The position numbers and the translations under genes are program-made. This document shows, one piece after another, positions 17,968 through 26,633 of a stretch of 64,000 nt of DNA. The number at the start of each line of letters is the position of its first letter. The first letter of the stretch is position 1. The notes beneath the pieces were generated by a model. The model did not search any database. It saw only the letters and a list, made by a program, of their open reading frames with translations, and was not told where the DNA came from. This DNA is from Shimia isoporae (lineage in GTDB: Bacteria; Pseudomonadota; Alphaproteobacteria; Rhodobacterales; Rhodobacteraceae). The stretch spans positions 2,294,001 through 2,358,000 of the forward strand of contig NZ_SMGR01000001.1 of assembly GCF_004346865.1 (NCBI RefSeq), in the 5' to 3' direction.

Positions 17968-19260
17968 ATGACTGCGACCCGCGACGCCGGCTTTTTCACC
18001 GAGTCCCTGTCTTCCCGTGACCCCGAGCTATTTGCTTCCATCACCGACGAGCTGGGCCGCCAGCGCGACGAGATTGAACTGATCGCGTCGGAGAACATTG
18101 TCTCCGCGGCAGTGATGGAGGCCCAAGGCTCCGTACTGACCAACAAATACGCCGAAGGCTACCCGGGTCGCCGCTATTACGGTGGGTGCCAATATGTGGA
18201 CGTAGCGGAAAACCTTGCCATCGATCGCGCCAAAGAGCTCTTCGGCTGTGATTTTGCCAATGTGCAGCCGAACTCCGGTTCTCAGGCAAACCAGGGTGTC
18301 TTCACCGCGCTGCTGCAACCTGGCGACACCATCCTCGGCATGTCGCTCGACGCAGGTGGCCACCTGACCCACGGTGCCAAGCCCAACCAGTCCGGCAAAT
18401 GGTTCAACGCCATCCAATACGGTGTGCGCAAGCAGGACAGCCTGCTGGATTATGATCAGGTCCGCGAACTGGCACTCGAGCACAAACCCAAGCTGATCAT
18501 CGCTGGCGGCTCCGCCATCCCGCGTCAGATCGACTTTGCCAAGTTCCGCGAAATCGCAGACGAGGTTGGTGCCTACCTGATGGTCGACATGGCGCACTTC
18601 GCCGGTCTGGTTGCGGCGGGCGAACACCCCTCGCCCTTCCCGCACGCGGACGTGGCTACTACCACAACCCACAAAACCCTGCGCGGCCCGCGTGGCGGCA
18701 TGATCCTGACCAACGACGAAACCATCGCCAAAAAGGTCAACTCCGCGATCTTCCCCGGCATTCAGGGCGGCCCGCTGATGCACGTAATTGCGGGCAAGGC
18801 AGCGGCCTTTGGCGAAGCGCTGCGCCCGGAATTCAAAGACTACCAGAAACAAGTCCGTGCCAACGCTGTCGCGCTGGCCGATCAACTGGTCAAAGGCGGT
18901 CTGGACATCGTCACCGGCGGCACCGACACCCACGTCATGCTGGTCGACTTGCGCCCCAAAGGTGTGAAAGGCAACGCCACCGAGAAAGCCCTTGGTCGCG
19001 CCCACATCACCTGCAACAAAAACGGCATTCCGTTTGATCCGGAAAAGCCGATGGTCACCTCCGGCATCCGTCTTGGCACCCCCGCAGGCACCACCCGCGG
19101 CTTTGGCGAAGACGAGTTCCGCGCCATTGCCGACATGATTGTCGAAGTGGTCGATGGTCTGGCCGCCAACGGTGAGGAAGGCAACGCCGAGGTTGAGGCC
19201 GCGGTGAAAGCCAAGGTCGCGGATCTCTGCGCCAAATTCCCGATGTATCCGAACCTGTAA
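17968..19260 (+). CDS. glyA: Serine hydroxymethyltransferase
   Basis: A 430-residue PLP enzyme that interconverts serine and glycine with tetrahydrofolate, the main source of one-carbon units. Motifs: [19 protein letters not shown], the GRRYYGGC loop, [25 protein letters not shown] and the PLP-lysine in [14 protein letters not shown] near residue 235. Codon use is markedly GC-biased at third positions, as expected of a highly expressed gene, and this creates long antisense open frames that are not genes. No glycine riboswitch was recognisable upstream. A good terminator follows. Confidence 0.98.
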   Translation: MTATRDAGFFTESLSSRDPELFASITDELGRQRDEIELIASENIVSAAVMEAQGSVLTNKYAEGYPGRRYYGGCQYVDVAENLAIDRAKELFGCDFANVQPNSGSQANQGVFTALLQPGDTILGMSLDAGGHLTHGAKPNQSGKWFNAIQYGVRKQDSLLDYDQVRELALEHKPKLIIAGGSAIPRQIDFAKFREIADEVGAYLMVDMAHFAGLVAAGEHPSPFPHADVATTTTHKTLRGPRGGMILTNDETIAKKVNSAIFPGIQGGPLMHVIAGKAAAFGEALRPEFKDYQKQVRANAVALADQLVKGGLDIVTGGTDTHVMLVDLRPKGVKGNATEKALGRAHITCNKNGIPFDPEKPMVTSGIRLGTPAGTTRGFGEDEFRAIADMIVEVVDGLAANGEEGNAEVEAAVKAKVADLCAKFPMYPNL

Positions 19261-19284
19261 AACCACAGGTTGCAGAAATCGATT

Positions 19285-19322
19285 GGCCGTCGCTGGACAT
19301 TCCAGCGGCGGCCTTTTCTTTT
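19285..19322 (+). terminator. Rho-independent terminator of glyA
   Basis: A 13-bp stem, GGCCGTCGCTGGA / TCCAGCGGCGGCC with one wobble, a 3-base loop, and TTTTCTTTT directly after it. Confidence 0.88.
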
Positions 19323-19328
19323 GGCGCC

Positions 19329-19865
19329 ATGACCAAAGACAATTTGAAAACGACCAGTAAGTATTTGAGCTACATCCTGCGTCACGCGCCTGACAGCATC
19401 GGCCTGAACCTTGACGCCCGGGGATGGGCGCGGACCGACGACTTAATCGAGAAGTCGGAACACCCGCTCACCCGTGAGTTGATCGCCGAAGTTGTGAGCA
19501 CCAACGCAAAACAGCGTTTCGCCCTTAGTGAGGACGGAAACCACATTCGCGCAAACCAAGGGCATTCCATCCAGGTTGATCTCGCACTTGCCGAGAAAGC
19601 GCCGCCGGAAACGCTGTTTCACGGCACTGCAGAGAAACACCTCGCGTCCATCCGGCGCGACGGGTTGGTCAAAGGCAGCCGGCACCATGTGCATCTCTCG
19701 TCGGACACGGCCACCGCAACATCTGTCGGCGGCCGCCATGGCAAACCTGTCGTGCTCACAGTAAATTCAGGTGATATGGCCCGCTCCGGAACAGTTTTCT
19801 ACCAATCCGACAACGGTGTCTGGCTGGTGGATCATGTACCACCGAAGTTTTTGGTTTGGCACTGA
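19329..19865 (+). CDS. kptA: RNA 2'-phosphotransferase (KptA/Tpt1 family)
   Basis: A 178-residue enzyme that in the characterised family transfers an internal RNA 2'-phosphate to NAD, giving ADP-ribose cyclic phosphate. It has SKYLSYILRHAPDSIGL, FALSEDGNHIRANQGHS, FHGTAEKHLASIRRDGL and HHVHLSSD, covering the catalytic Arg-His-Arg-Arg set. Bacteria lack the yeast-type tRNA splicing pathway that generates the usual substrate, so the physiological role is open. It begins seven bases after the glyA terminator and is probably independently expressed; no strong ribosome-binding site is visible. Confidence 0.93.
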   Translation: MTKDNLKTTSKYLSYILRHAPDSIGLNLDARGWARTDDLIEKSEHPLTRELIAEVVSTNAKQRFALSEDGNHIRANQGHSIQVDLALAEKAPPETLFHGTAEKHLASIRRDGLVKGSRHHVHLSSDTATATSVGGRHGKPVVLTVNSGDMARSGTVFYQSDNGVWLVDHVPPKFLVWH

Positions 19866-19969
19866 ACAGTGCGCTTTCGTGAGCCAGAGATTGGCCAGCG
19901 GGCGGGAACTGTTCCGACAATGCACGGAGCGCCCTAATTGGAGTGGCACAAAGACACCTGACGACGCTG

Positions 19970-20167
19970 TCAGCTGCGCTGCCCGGTCTTTGCCTTGCAC
20001 AGGTCTATCTCCAAATCGCGAAGATACTCGCGTCGAGCTAGCGGATCTGCCGTAAGATGGGGATAGCTCTCTGACTTCCCCTTGCAGCCGGAAGAAAAAG
20101 CCGCCGCCCGGCTCCAGTGGTCTTCGCGCGCCGCAACACGCAAAACGTCAGAAAAAATACCAAACAT
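19970..20167 (-). CDS. Small hypothetical protein
   Basis: A 65-residue open frame in an otherwise gene-free 400-bp gap. The C-terminal half (DPLARREYLRDLEIDLC) looks like a real folded or helical small protein rather than a shadow. The ATG at 20167 has AAAAGGA eight bases upstream; another ATG three codons earlier is less well placed. No family recognised. It opposes kptA and is divergent from the LysR-type gene. Confidence 0.45.
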   Translation of the reverse strand: MFGIFSDVLRVAAREDHWSRAAAFSSGCKGKSESYPHLTADPLARREYLRDLEIDLCKAKTGQRS

Positions 20168-20266
20168 CGCGTCCATCCTTTTGATTGCTGGATGTGAATA
20201 TTCTTATGGACACAGTCAAAAATTTCGATTCAATATGATTTCTAAATTGAAAGCTGAGCTTACATT

Positions 20267-21145
20267 ATGGACTGGTCTGCAATTCCGTCTTTGTCTGCCT
20301 TGCGCGCCTTTGACATGGTCGCGCGGACAGGAAGCTACACGGCGGCCGGACGCGACTTGAATGTCACGCACGCTGCCATCGCACAGCACGTACGCACGCT
20401 TGAAGGAACTTTTCAGACCTCACTCGTGACCCGCCGGGGTCGCGGCATGTCGCTCACACCCGCCGGCCAGTTGCTTGCGGACCATTTGCAGAAAGGCTTT
20501 GGTCAGATCGCGACCGGAGTTGAGGCCTTGCAGGCTTATGGCACCACACGTCCGCTCAGCGTAACTGTAACTCCGTCCTTTGCCGCCAATTGGTTGATCC
20601 CGCGCATGGCAGATTTTTGGCAAACCCATCCTGACATCACCGTCCAGCTTGTTCCGGCCATTCAGGTGATGGATTTGCAGCACAACAATTTCGATTTGGC
20701 CCTGCGCTACGGCACTGGCGACTGGCCCGGAGTGAAGAGCAGACTTCTGACGGGCGGAGATTTCTGGGTTGTCTGCCATCCCGACCTGCTGCCAAACGGT
20801 CCACCGCCCCAACTGCAGGACATTCCCGACGGCCGCTGGATTCTGGAGCCCTACATGCTCGAACTCCGACGCGTACTCGAAAATGCCGGCATCATCTTGC
20901 ATGAGGACAATGTCACCCTGCTCGAAACAAACGAACTTGTCCTATCAGCCTCGCTTTCGGGCCATGGTTTCTCCGTGCACCCAAAATCGCTGGTGGAACG
21001 CGACGTTGACGCAGGCCGGCTCACAAAGGTTCACGCGCTGAGCCAACCGCCATTGGGCTATTACATGGTTACGCGCGCGGACAACCAAAGCCCGGCACTG
21101 AAAACTTTCACGTCCTGGCTGCTGGACACCACAAAAGAAACTTGA
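20267..21145 (+). CDS. LysR-family regulator, GcvA-like
   Basis: A 292-residue LysR-type regulator. The N-terminal helix-turn-helix (SLSALRAFDMVARTGSYTAA, then LNVTHAAIAQHVRTLE) is typical of the GcvA/AmpR-like subgroup; the effector domain starts near residue 90 (LSVTVTPSFAANWLIPRMADF). Its target is not evident: neighbours are a small hypothetical gene and the SOS-type ycaQ gene. The upstream region is AT-rich. Confidence 0.85.
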   Translation: MDWSAIPSLSALRAFDMVARTGSYTAAGRDLNVTHAAIAQHVRTLEGTFQTSLVTRRGRGMSLTPAGQLLADHLQKGFGQIATGVEALQAYGTTRPLSVTVTPSFAANWLIPRMADFWQTHPDITVQLVPAIQVMDLQHNNFDLALRYGTGDWPGVKSRLLTGGDFWVVCHPDLLPNGPPPQLQDIPDGRWILEPYMLELRRVLENAGIILHEDNVTLLETNELVLSASLSGHGFSVHPKSLVERDVDAGRLTKVHALSQPPLGYYMVTRADNQSPALKTFTSWLLDTTKET

Positions 21146-21197
21146 AATCCGGAACGAAAAATTCCGCCGCGGAACAGAGATTTCAAATTCCAAAATT

Positions 21198-21212
21198 GTT
21201 CTTTATTTGTTC
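21198..21212 (+). promoter_or_regulatory. LexA (SOS) box upstream of ycaQ
   Basis: GTTCTTTATTTGTTC is an exact GTTC-N7-GTTC, the LexA recognition sequence established for alphaproteobacteria such as Rhodobacter and Rhizobium. It ends 24 bases before the ATG of a DNA-repair gene, an appropriate position to block transcription. Confidence 0.7.
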
Positions 21213-21236
21213 CGATCACCTTCCTAGGGTGCCGTC

Positions 21237-22424
21237 ATGGTTTATCGTATTTCCAACCGCGACGCCCGCCGATTGTGGCTGTCCAATCAAGGTCTCGCAG
21301 AAACGCCCACCGGTCCCGCTGATCCACGCGCGACCATCCAGAAGCTCGGGTTCGTTCAACTGGACAGCATTCAAGTGCTGTCACGCGCCCATCATCACAT
21401 CCTGTGGTCCCGCAACCAGAACTACCGCGAGCCGATGCTGGACAAGCTCTTGGGCCAAGACCGCGCGGTGTTTGAGCATTTCACCCACGACGCAAGCGCT
21501 CTGCCAATCGAAACCTATCCTTATTGGCGTGCACAGTTTGAGCGCCGCAAGGCCCGCATGGACGCCAAGGGCTGGTTCAAATCCGCGCTTGATAAAGTGG
21601 ACCTGAATGACATCAAAACACGGATTTCCACCGAAGGCGCTCTATCGACGGAGGCTTTCGACACCAAGATCGAGGGGCCAAAGGAAATGTGGTCCCGTCC
21701 GCCCCACAAGCAAGCCCTGGATTACCTTTGGTACGCGGGAGATCTGGCAACGTGTTACCGACAGAACTTCAAAAAGTTCTACAATCTGCCGGAACGGGTC
21801 ATCCCCGAAAATATCCGCACAACCCAGATTGCGCGTGAAGAGCAAATCGACTGGTTGTGCCGTCAGGCCGTTGAGCGTCTTGGCTTCGCCACCTCGGGAG
21901 ATATCAAACGGTTTTGGGAGGCTGTCGATACCGCCGAGGTCAAGGATTGGGTGACCGGAGCCGACCTGGCGGAGGTCGAGGTGCAATCTGCGAACCGCGA
22001 ATGGTTTCCGATGCTGGCGCCGCCCGATATTGCTGACCGCATTCAATCCGCTCCCGCGCCCACGTCCCGACTGCGCATCCTCAACCCGTTTGACCCCGTC
22101 ATCCGCGACCGCGACCGCCTCTCACGCCTATTCGGCATGGACTACCGCATCGAGATCTTCGTGCCTGCCGCCAAACGCATCTGGGGCTACTACGTCTACC
22201 CGCTCTTGGAAGGCGACCGGTTTGTCGGTCGCTTGGAGGCCAAGGCAGACCGCAAGAAAGGCACGCTCACCGTGACCCGCCTTTGGGCGGAAAAGGGCGT
22301 GAAATGGACCAACGCGCGCTCCGCCAAACTGGACGCGGAACTTGACCGCATGGGCCGTTTCATCGGAACACCCGAAATTGTCTGGGCCGCGTCACGCATC
22401 CCTGACGCATCGCCCGTGGGTTAA
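21237..22424 (+). CDS. ycaQ: YcaQ-family winged-helix DNA glycosylase
   Basis: A 395-residue member of the HTH_42/YcaQ family, which excises alkylated bases and unhooks interstrand crosslinks. Near the N terminus is GFVQLDSIQVLSRAHHHILWSR, which contains the Q-x-D catalytic motif, followed by the winged-helix repeats and the C-terminal LNPFDPVIRDRDRLSRLFGM and WGYYVYPLL segments typical of the family. An SOS box lies just upstream. The 3' end overlaps a convergent small membrane protein gene by four bases. Confidence 0.88.
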   Translation: MVYRISNRDARRLWLSNQGLAETPTGPADPRATIQKLGFVQLDSIQVLSRAHHHILWSRNQNYREPMLDKLLGQDRAVFEHFTHDASALPIETYPYWRAQFERRKARMDAKGWFKSALDKVDLNDIKTRISTEGALSTEAFDTKIEGPKEMWSRPPHKQALDYLWYAGDLATCYRQNFKKFYNLPERVIPENIRTTQIAREEQIDWLCRQAVERLGFATSGDIKRFWEAVDTAEVKDWVTGADLAEVEVQSANREWFPMLAPPDIADRIQSAPAPTSRLRILNPFDPVIRDRDRLSRLFGMDYRIEIFVPAAKRIWGYYVYPLLEGDRFVGRLEAKADRKKGTLTVTRLWAEKGVKWTNARSAKLDAELDRMGRFIGTPEIVWAASRIPDASPVG

Positions 22425-22795
22425 ATAAATCCGCGCCAGCGCAGGAACAAGATTACCAGCGCCGTCAGAACAATCAGGTTGAAGCTCACAGAACCCAGAA
22501 CATCCAATATGCGGTCAATCCGCCGCTCGCGCCGGTCCACTGTTTCAAGATGCGCCTTGATGCTGTCAAACGCGCGTTGCACACGTACATGATCCATCTG
22601 CATCATCAGCTTGGGGTGTCCGGTCAAACCGCGCGCATCCGCAATTACAGCTGCTTCTTTGTGCAACCAGTTTGGCACCCGACGGCCAATTTTCTTCATC
22701 GCCTTGTCCAGAGACTTGCTGCGCACGCCGAATTTGGCCTTTGCAAGCAGAAGTACCTCGTCGGTTTTGCGATCTAGGGTCTGAGCGTCCATCAT
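22421..22795 (-). CDS. C-terminally membrane-anchored hypothetical protein
   Basis: A 124-residue protein with a basic helical N-terminal region and one hydrophobic C-terminal segment (SVSFNLIVLTALVILFL), so likely tail-anchored in the inner membrane with a cytoplasmic basic part. The ATG at 22795 has AGG a few bases upstream; a TTG eight codons earlier would lengthen it. No known family was recognised. It overlaps the end of ycaQ and is divergent from the esterase gene. Confidence 0.65.
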   Translation of the reverse strand: MMDAQTLDRKTDEVLLLAKAKFGVRSKSLDKAMKKIGRRVPNWLHKEAAVIADARGLTGHPKLMMQMDHVRVQRAFDSIKAHLETVDRRERRIDRILDVLGSVSFNLIVLTALVILFLRWRGFI

Positions 22796-22868
22796 TTGAC
22801 CTGTGTAGGACTTTGCCAAGGGACACTCAACTCTGGAACCTCCCTGAAATGCACTCTAATGCTGGGCC

Positions 22869-23639
22869 ATGCTGAATGTGATCGATCATGGCCCTGCCGA
22901 TACCGCCGAACCGCCCCTTCTGATTGTACACGGGTTGTTTGGCTCAGGCCGAAACTGGGGCGCGATAGCCAAACGCCTTGCCCCCAAGCGCCAAGTCATT
23001 GCCGTAGACCAACGCAATCACGGCAATTCCCCGTGGTTTGACAGCCATTCCTACATGGATATGGCAGACGATCTGGCGGAGGTTGTCACGCATTTCGGCG
23101 GACGCATGGATGTGTGCGGGCACTCCATGGGTGGCAAAGCAGCGATGACGCTCGCTCTGACCCGACCGGAGTTGGTGAACCGCCTCATCGTGGCAGATAT
23201 CGCGCCTGTGCCCTATAGCCACGATCAAAATGAAAATATCGAAGCCATGCGCTCGGTTGACCTTACCAAAGTCACCAAACGCGCGGACGCGTCTGCTCAG
23301 CTTGCCCTGCGTATTCCGGACACAACGCTGCAAAGCTTCTTCACCCAGTCGCTTGATGTGAAGGAACGACGCTGGCGCCTCAATCTTGATGTTCTTGAAC
23401 GGGAGATGGACAAAATTCTTTCCTTCCCCGAACTGGACGGTGTATTTGAGGGGCCCACACTCTTTCTTTCCGGTGCGGCTAGTACGTACGTTTTGCCCGA
23501 GCACCGCACGACAATTCGCGGCAAATTTCCAAAAGCACGCTTTGCCAAAATCACCGGAGCGGGCCACTGGCTTCATGCCGAGAAACCGCGCGAATTCATT
23601 GCCTCAGTCGAAGCATGGCTGGCTCATCCCGCGTCATAG
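22869..23639 (+). CDS. Alpha/beta-hydrolase, YbfF-like esterase
   Basis: A 256-residue alpha/beta hydrolase. It shows the oxyanion region LIVHGLFGSGRNWGAIA, the nucleophile elbow CGHSMGGK (Ser near residue 95) and the catalytic histidine in GAGHWLHAEKP near the C terminus. The HGLFGSGRNW motif and length match the YbfF group, which hydrolyses short acyl esters or thioesters. Substrate unknown. Its 3' end overlaps the convergent small membrane gene by 16 bases. Confidence 0.88.
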   Translation: MLNVIDHGPADTAEPPLLIVHGLFGSGRNWGAIAKRLAPKRQVIAVDQRNHGNSPWFDSHSYMDMADDLAEVVTHFGGRMDVCGHSMGGKAAMTLALTRPELVNRLIVADIAPVPYSHDQNENIEAMRSVDLTKVTKRADASAQLALRIPDTTLQSFFTQSLDVKERRWRLNLDVLEREMDKILSFPELDGVFEGPTLFLSGAASTYVLPEHRTTIRGKFPKARFAKITGAGHWLHAEKPREFIASVEAWLAHPAS

Positions 23640-23809
23640 AGCTTTCTGGCAACAACCCTGCTGATCGGAAAAGCAATAACCGTTCCGGCAAGCGCGGCGC
23701 CAAGGATCATCCAAAGGCCGCTAAACCCTGCCACGAGCACCCCGACTATGGCGACACCTGACAGCGTCGCTCCGATGAAAAGGTGCAGAACCAGCGTCAG
23801 GTGAAACAT
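23624..23809 (-). CDS. Small two-span membrane protein
   Basis: A 61-residue protein almost wholly made of two hydrophobic segments (LVLHLFIGATLSGVAIVGVL and SGLWMILGAALAGTVIAF). Rhodobacteraceae genomes carry similar tiny proteins, often mislabelled CTP synthetase; it has no CTP synthase domain. Function unknown. It lies 11 bases downstream of the YbaY/META gene on the same strand, so the two are likely co-transcribed. Confidence 0.65.
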   Translation of the reverse strand: MFHLTLVLHLFIGATLSGVAIVGVLVAGFSGLWMILGAALAGTVIAFPISRVVARKLYDAG

Positions 23810-23820
23810 GTGTCCGTCCG

Positions 23821-24567
23821 CTATTGCGCCATGAGTTGAAGGAGAATGTTGCCGCCTTGGTCCGTGAGTGCAACGCCATTCTCAAAGGCAAAGCCGGTAA
23901 CCTGAGACAACGCGGCAAAAAACGCGGCTTCCTGAGCATCAAGCGGACCGGGACATGCCATGCGCGTACTGGCCAAAGGCCCAAAAGTCATGGCCTCTCC
24001 GTCGACCTCAACTGTGCCATTGAACCGGTTGCAACCACTGGTCCCGCTGATCTTGCCGTCTTCGGCAAAGACAAGCTCTGGCACGCGTTCGGTCTGAACT
24101 GCCTCACCGTTCATTGCGACCACTATATAGGACGACTGGGTAAGTTGCTCGGGCACTTTTGTGCCTGAAAATTCAAATCGCTGCGTTTTTTCGACCATCA
24201 CATCCACCCGCTCCGGATCGTTCTCCCCCAAAGCGGGAAACACCTGCGTGGTGCGCCATATCACGTCGTCCGCAACCGTAATTTTAGCTTGAACGGCGTA
24301 CCGGTGTCCCGCCTTCACCATCCCGCTATCGTAGACCAGCCGGTAGTCCACCGGCACCTGCCCCTCTGGCCGGATCACAACCGTTGCCAACTCAACCGAA
24401 GGCGCATCGGCCAGAGAAATATCCTGCAAAGTCACCTCGACCATTGCTCCCGAAGGCATCGCAATCTTTTCGCGATAGACCACGCTGCCTTCGAGGTCCA
24501 GCATCTCCGCCAGGCCAGCCGAGGCAGTCAGCGCAAGCGCCACAACAGAAGAGCAAAACCATTTCAT
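23821..24567 (-). CDS. Exported protein with YbaY-like and META (HslJ-like) domains
   Basis: A 248-residue secreted protein. A signal peptide (MKWFCSSVVALALTASAGLA) is followed by a YbaY-like domain (about 25-130; PSGAMVEVTLQDISLADAPS) and a C-terminal META domain (about 150-248; GTSGCNRFNGTV and STRMACPGPLDAQEAAFF, with the conserved Cys pair). META proteins are envelope or heat-shock proteins of unclear function. An upstream in-frame ATG would bury the signal peptide; the ATG at 24567 has GGAG at eight-base spacing and is preferred. Confidence 0.85.
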   Translation of the reverse strand: MKWFCSSVVALALTASAGLAEMLDLEGSVVYREKIAMPSGAMVEVTLQDISLADAPSVELATVVIRPEGQVPVDYRLVYDSGMVKAGHRYAVQAKITVADDVIWRTTQVFPALGENDPERVDVMVEKTQRFEFSGTKVPEQLTQSSYIVVAMNGEAVQTERVPELVFAEDGKISGTSGCNRFNGTVEVDGEAMTFGPLASTRMACPGPLDAQEAAFFAALSQVTGFAFENGVALTDQGGNILLQLMAQ

Positions 24568-24704
24568 ACCGTATTCTCCAAGAACCGCGTGATCCGAGCC
24601 TACTTCAGTCTGCGTATGACACAAGCCTGCGCTACGACTTTAGCCTCCCTTCCAATCCCGACAGGCGATGTTACGCTTAAGCAAAAGCAACCGACGCGAA
24701 CCAG

Positions 24705-25373
24705 ATGCCAGCTCTCTCCAGCCTTCCGCACCGAAACAGCTTCAAGACAGCTTTGGTTGTCGACGACCACCCATTGTTTTGCGACGCGCTGGTGATGACG
24801 CTTCAAGCGGTTTCTTCGGTGGAAACGGTCACCACAGCGGCCAGCCTGACCGAGGCAATTACGGCGTTGGACAGTGTGTCCCCTGACGTCGTTGTACTCG
24901 ACCTGAACCTACCCGACGTGAACGGCTTTGATGGTCTCATAAGGCTGCGAAAGTCCACAAATGCTGCCATTCTGGTGGTTTCCTCAATGGCGGACGCGCG
25001 CACGATTAATGCAGCTATCTCTGCGGGTGCAGCCGGGTTTGTGCCAAAACACAGCCAGCGCGACATGTTCCGCAGAGCCCTCGACGCCATCGCGCGCAAC
25101 CGCACTTTTGTTCCCGAAGACCACGTTCCGGAAGCTGACACTGCGACTCAGGATGCCGTAGCGCGTCTGGCCTCCCTGACAACGCAGCAGTCCCGCATTC
25201 TTGAGCTGATCTGTGAAGGCAAGCTCAACAAGCAAATCGCTTTTGACCTGTCCATCGCGGAAACCACCGTAAAAGCACATGTCACAGCCATCATGCGCAA
25301 GCTTGGGGTGCACTCCCGCACCCAGGCCGTATTGATTGCCAAAGAAGCGAGTTTCGACGAACACTTGCGCTAG
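24705..25373 (+). CDS. LuxR-type response regulator
   Basis: A 222-residue two-component regulator. The receiver domain (about 14-130) has the acidic pair VVDDHP, the phosphoacceptor Asp66 in VVLDLNLPD and Lys in GFVPKHS; the C-terminal LuxR-type helix-turn-helix (about 155-215) has LTTQQSRILELICEGKLNKQIA and VKAHVTAIMRKLGVHSRTQA. It stands 69 bases upstream of the FIST/NosP-like gene and in the same direction as the hybrid kinase, so it is the likely output of that kinase. Confidence 0.92.
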   Translation: MPALSSLPHRNSFKTALVVDDHPLFCDALVMTLQAVSSVETVTTAASLTEAITALDSVSPDVVVLDLNLPDVNGFDGLIRLRKSTNAAILVVSSMADARTINAAISAGAAGFVPKHSQRDMFRRALDAIARNRTFVPEDHVPEADTATQDAVARLASLTTQQSRILELICEGKLNKQIAFDLSIAETTVKAHVTAIMRKLGVHSRTQAVLIAKEASFDEHLR

Positions 25374-25442
25374 ACGCATTTGCGCGCCTAAGCTGCGCGC
25401 GCGGCTTTGGGGAGAGGCCGCCAAAGGGAGGAGATCACAGGA

Positions 25443-26624
25443 ATGGACGGCGCGACCGGCCAGTCTCGCCACCCCGCCCAGTGGAGAGAGGAGGCCACTG
25501 GGCACGTGCGCCGCGGGTTTGCGCCTTGTGACGCGCCAGACGCGATTGATCGTCTGGCTGCTGCACTGGGACCGGATCCGCTGGCGCTGGTGATCCTCTT
25601 CCTCTCCCCGCAGACACCCCTCACAACCTTTCTCGAGGCCGCCCAAAACCGTTTCGGCGATGCTCAGGTTGTGGGCTGCACAACGGCCGGCGAGCTTGGC
25701 GCCGAAGGCTATACCGAGGGCGAGATCGTTGCAGTGGGCTTCCCCGAAGCCCACTTTGCCGCCACAACGCTTCTGATTGACGACCTCAACGACATCCGCG
25801 CGTCCGAGCGCATCCCGCAGATGATCCACAATCGCAATGCGCTCGCCGCACGGCAGCCCGATTGGCACTCGGAATTTGCATTCCTGATGGTGGATGGCCT
25901 GTCACTGCGCGAAGACGCGCTTGCCAACGAGCTCGCCGTCGGTCTCGGCCCCGTCCCGCTGTTCGGCGGCTCCGCAGGCGATGGCGAAGACTTCGAACAA
26001 ACGCATCTGATATTCGATGGCAAGATACGCGACAATGCGGCAGTCCTCGTTCAAGTCCGCTCAAATTGTCCGGTGCGTGTTTTCAAGACCGACCATCTGC
26101 AACCAACAGACGCCCGTATGGTTGTGACCGCCGCCGACCCTGCCAACCGGCTGGTCTCTGAAATCAACGCCGAACCTGCGGCCCGCGAATACGCCCGCAT
26201 ACTTGGCAAAGATCCGGAACAGTTGTCGACCTTCACGTTTGCGGCACATCCGGTTGTTGTGCGCATTGGTGACCAGACGCATGTGCGTGCGATTCAGCGT
26301 GTGGCGGAAAACGGTGACCTCGTTTTCTTTAGTGCCATCGATGAGGGCATGGTTCTCACGCTTGCCGAACCCGAAGACATGGTCACTCACCTGGACCGGG
26401 AACTGTCGATCCTGTCAGAGAGCAAAACGCCCGATATGATCCTAGGTTGCGATTGCTTGTTGCGTCGTGTCGAAGCGACGCAAAAACAGATGACCACAGG
26501 CCTGTCGGAAGTCATGGCCCGCCACAACGTGGTCGGCTTCTCCACCTACGGGGAACAGGTTAACTCTATGCATGTGAACCAGACCTTCACCGGTGTCGCG
26601 ATCTATCCCCCGGAAACGGACTAG
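25443..26624 (+). CDS. nosP: FIST-domain sensor, NosP-like
   Basis: A 393-residue FIST N plus FIST C protein. The N-terminal part includes VVGCTTAGELGAEGYTEGEIVAVGF and the middle PLFGGSAGDGEDF, both FIST signatures; the C terminus ends in VVGFSTYGEQVNSMHVNQTFTG, which is also family-typical. NosP proteins are haem-binding FIST proteins that sense nitric oxide and regulate a partner kinase NahK, usually encoded next to them. Here a NahK-like kinase starts ten bases downstream. The ATG at 25443 has GGGAGGAG upstream; an earlier in-frame start lacks one. Haem binding is not visible from sequence. Confidence 0.85.
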   Translation: MDGATGQSRHPAQWREEATGHVRRGFAPCDAPDAIDRLAAALGPDPLALVILFLSPQTPLTTFLEAAQNRFGDAQVVGCTTAGELGAEGYTEGEIVAVGFPEAHFAATTLLIDDLNDIRASERIPQMIHNRNALAARQPDWHSEFAFLMVDGLSLREDALANELAVGLGPVPLFGGSAGDGEDFEQTHLIFDGKIRDNAAVLVQVRSNCPVRVFKTDHLQPTDARMVVTAADPANRLVSEINAEPAAREYARILGKDPEQLSTFTFAAHPVVVRIGDQTHVRAIQRVAENGDLVFFSAIDEGMVLTLAEPEDMVTHLDRELSILSESKTPDMILGCDCLLRRVEATQKQMTTGLSEVMARHNVVGFSTYGEQVNSMHVNQTFTGVAIYPPETD

Positions 26625-26633
26625 GCCGGACCC

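Noticed and set aside
18028-19266. 412-codon open frame antisense to glyA
   Set aside because: It mirrors a highly GC3-biased gene and its translation has no family features; a codon-bias artefact.
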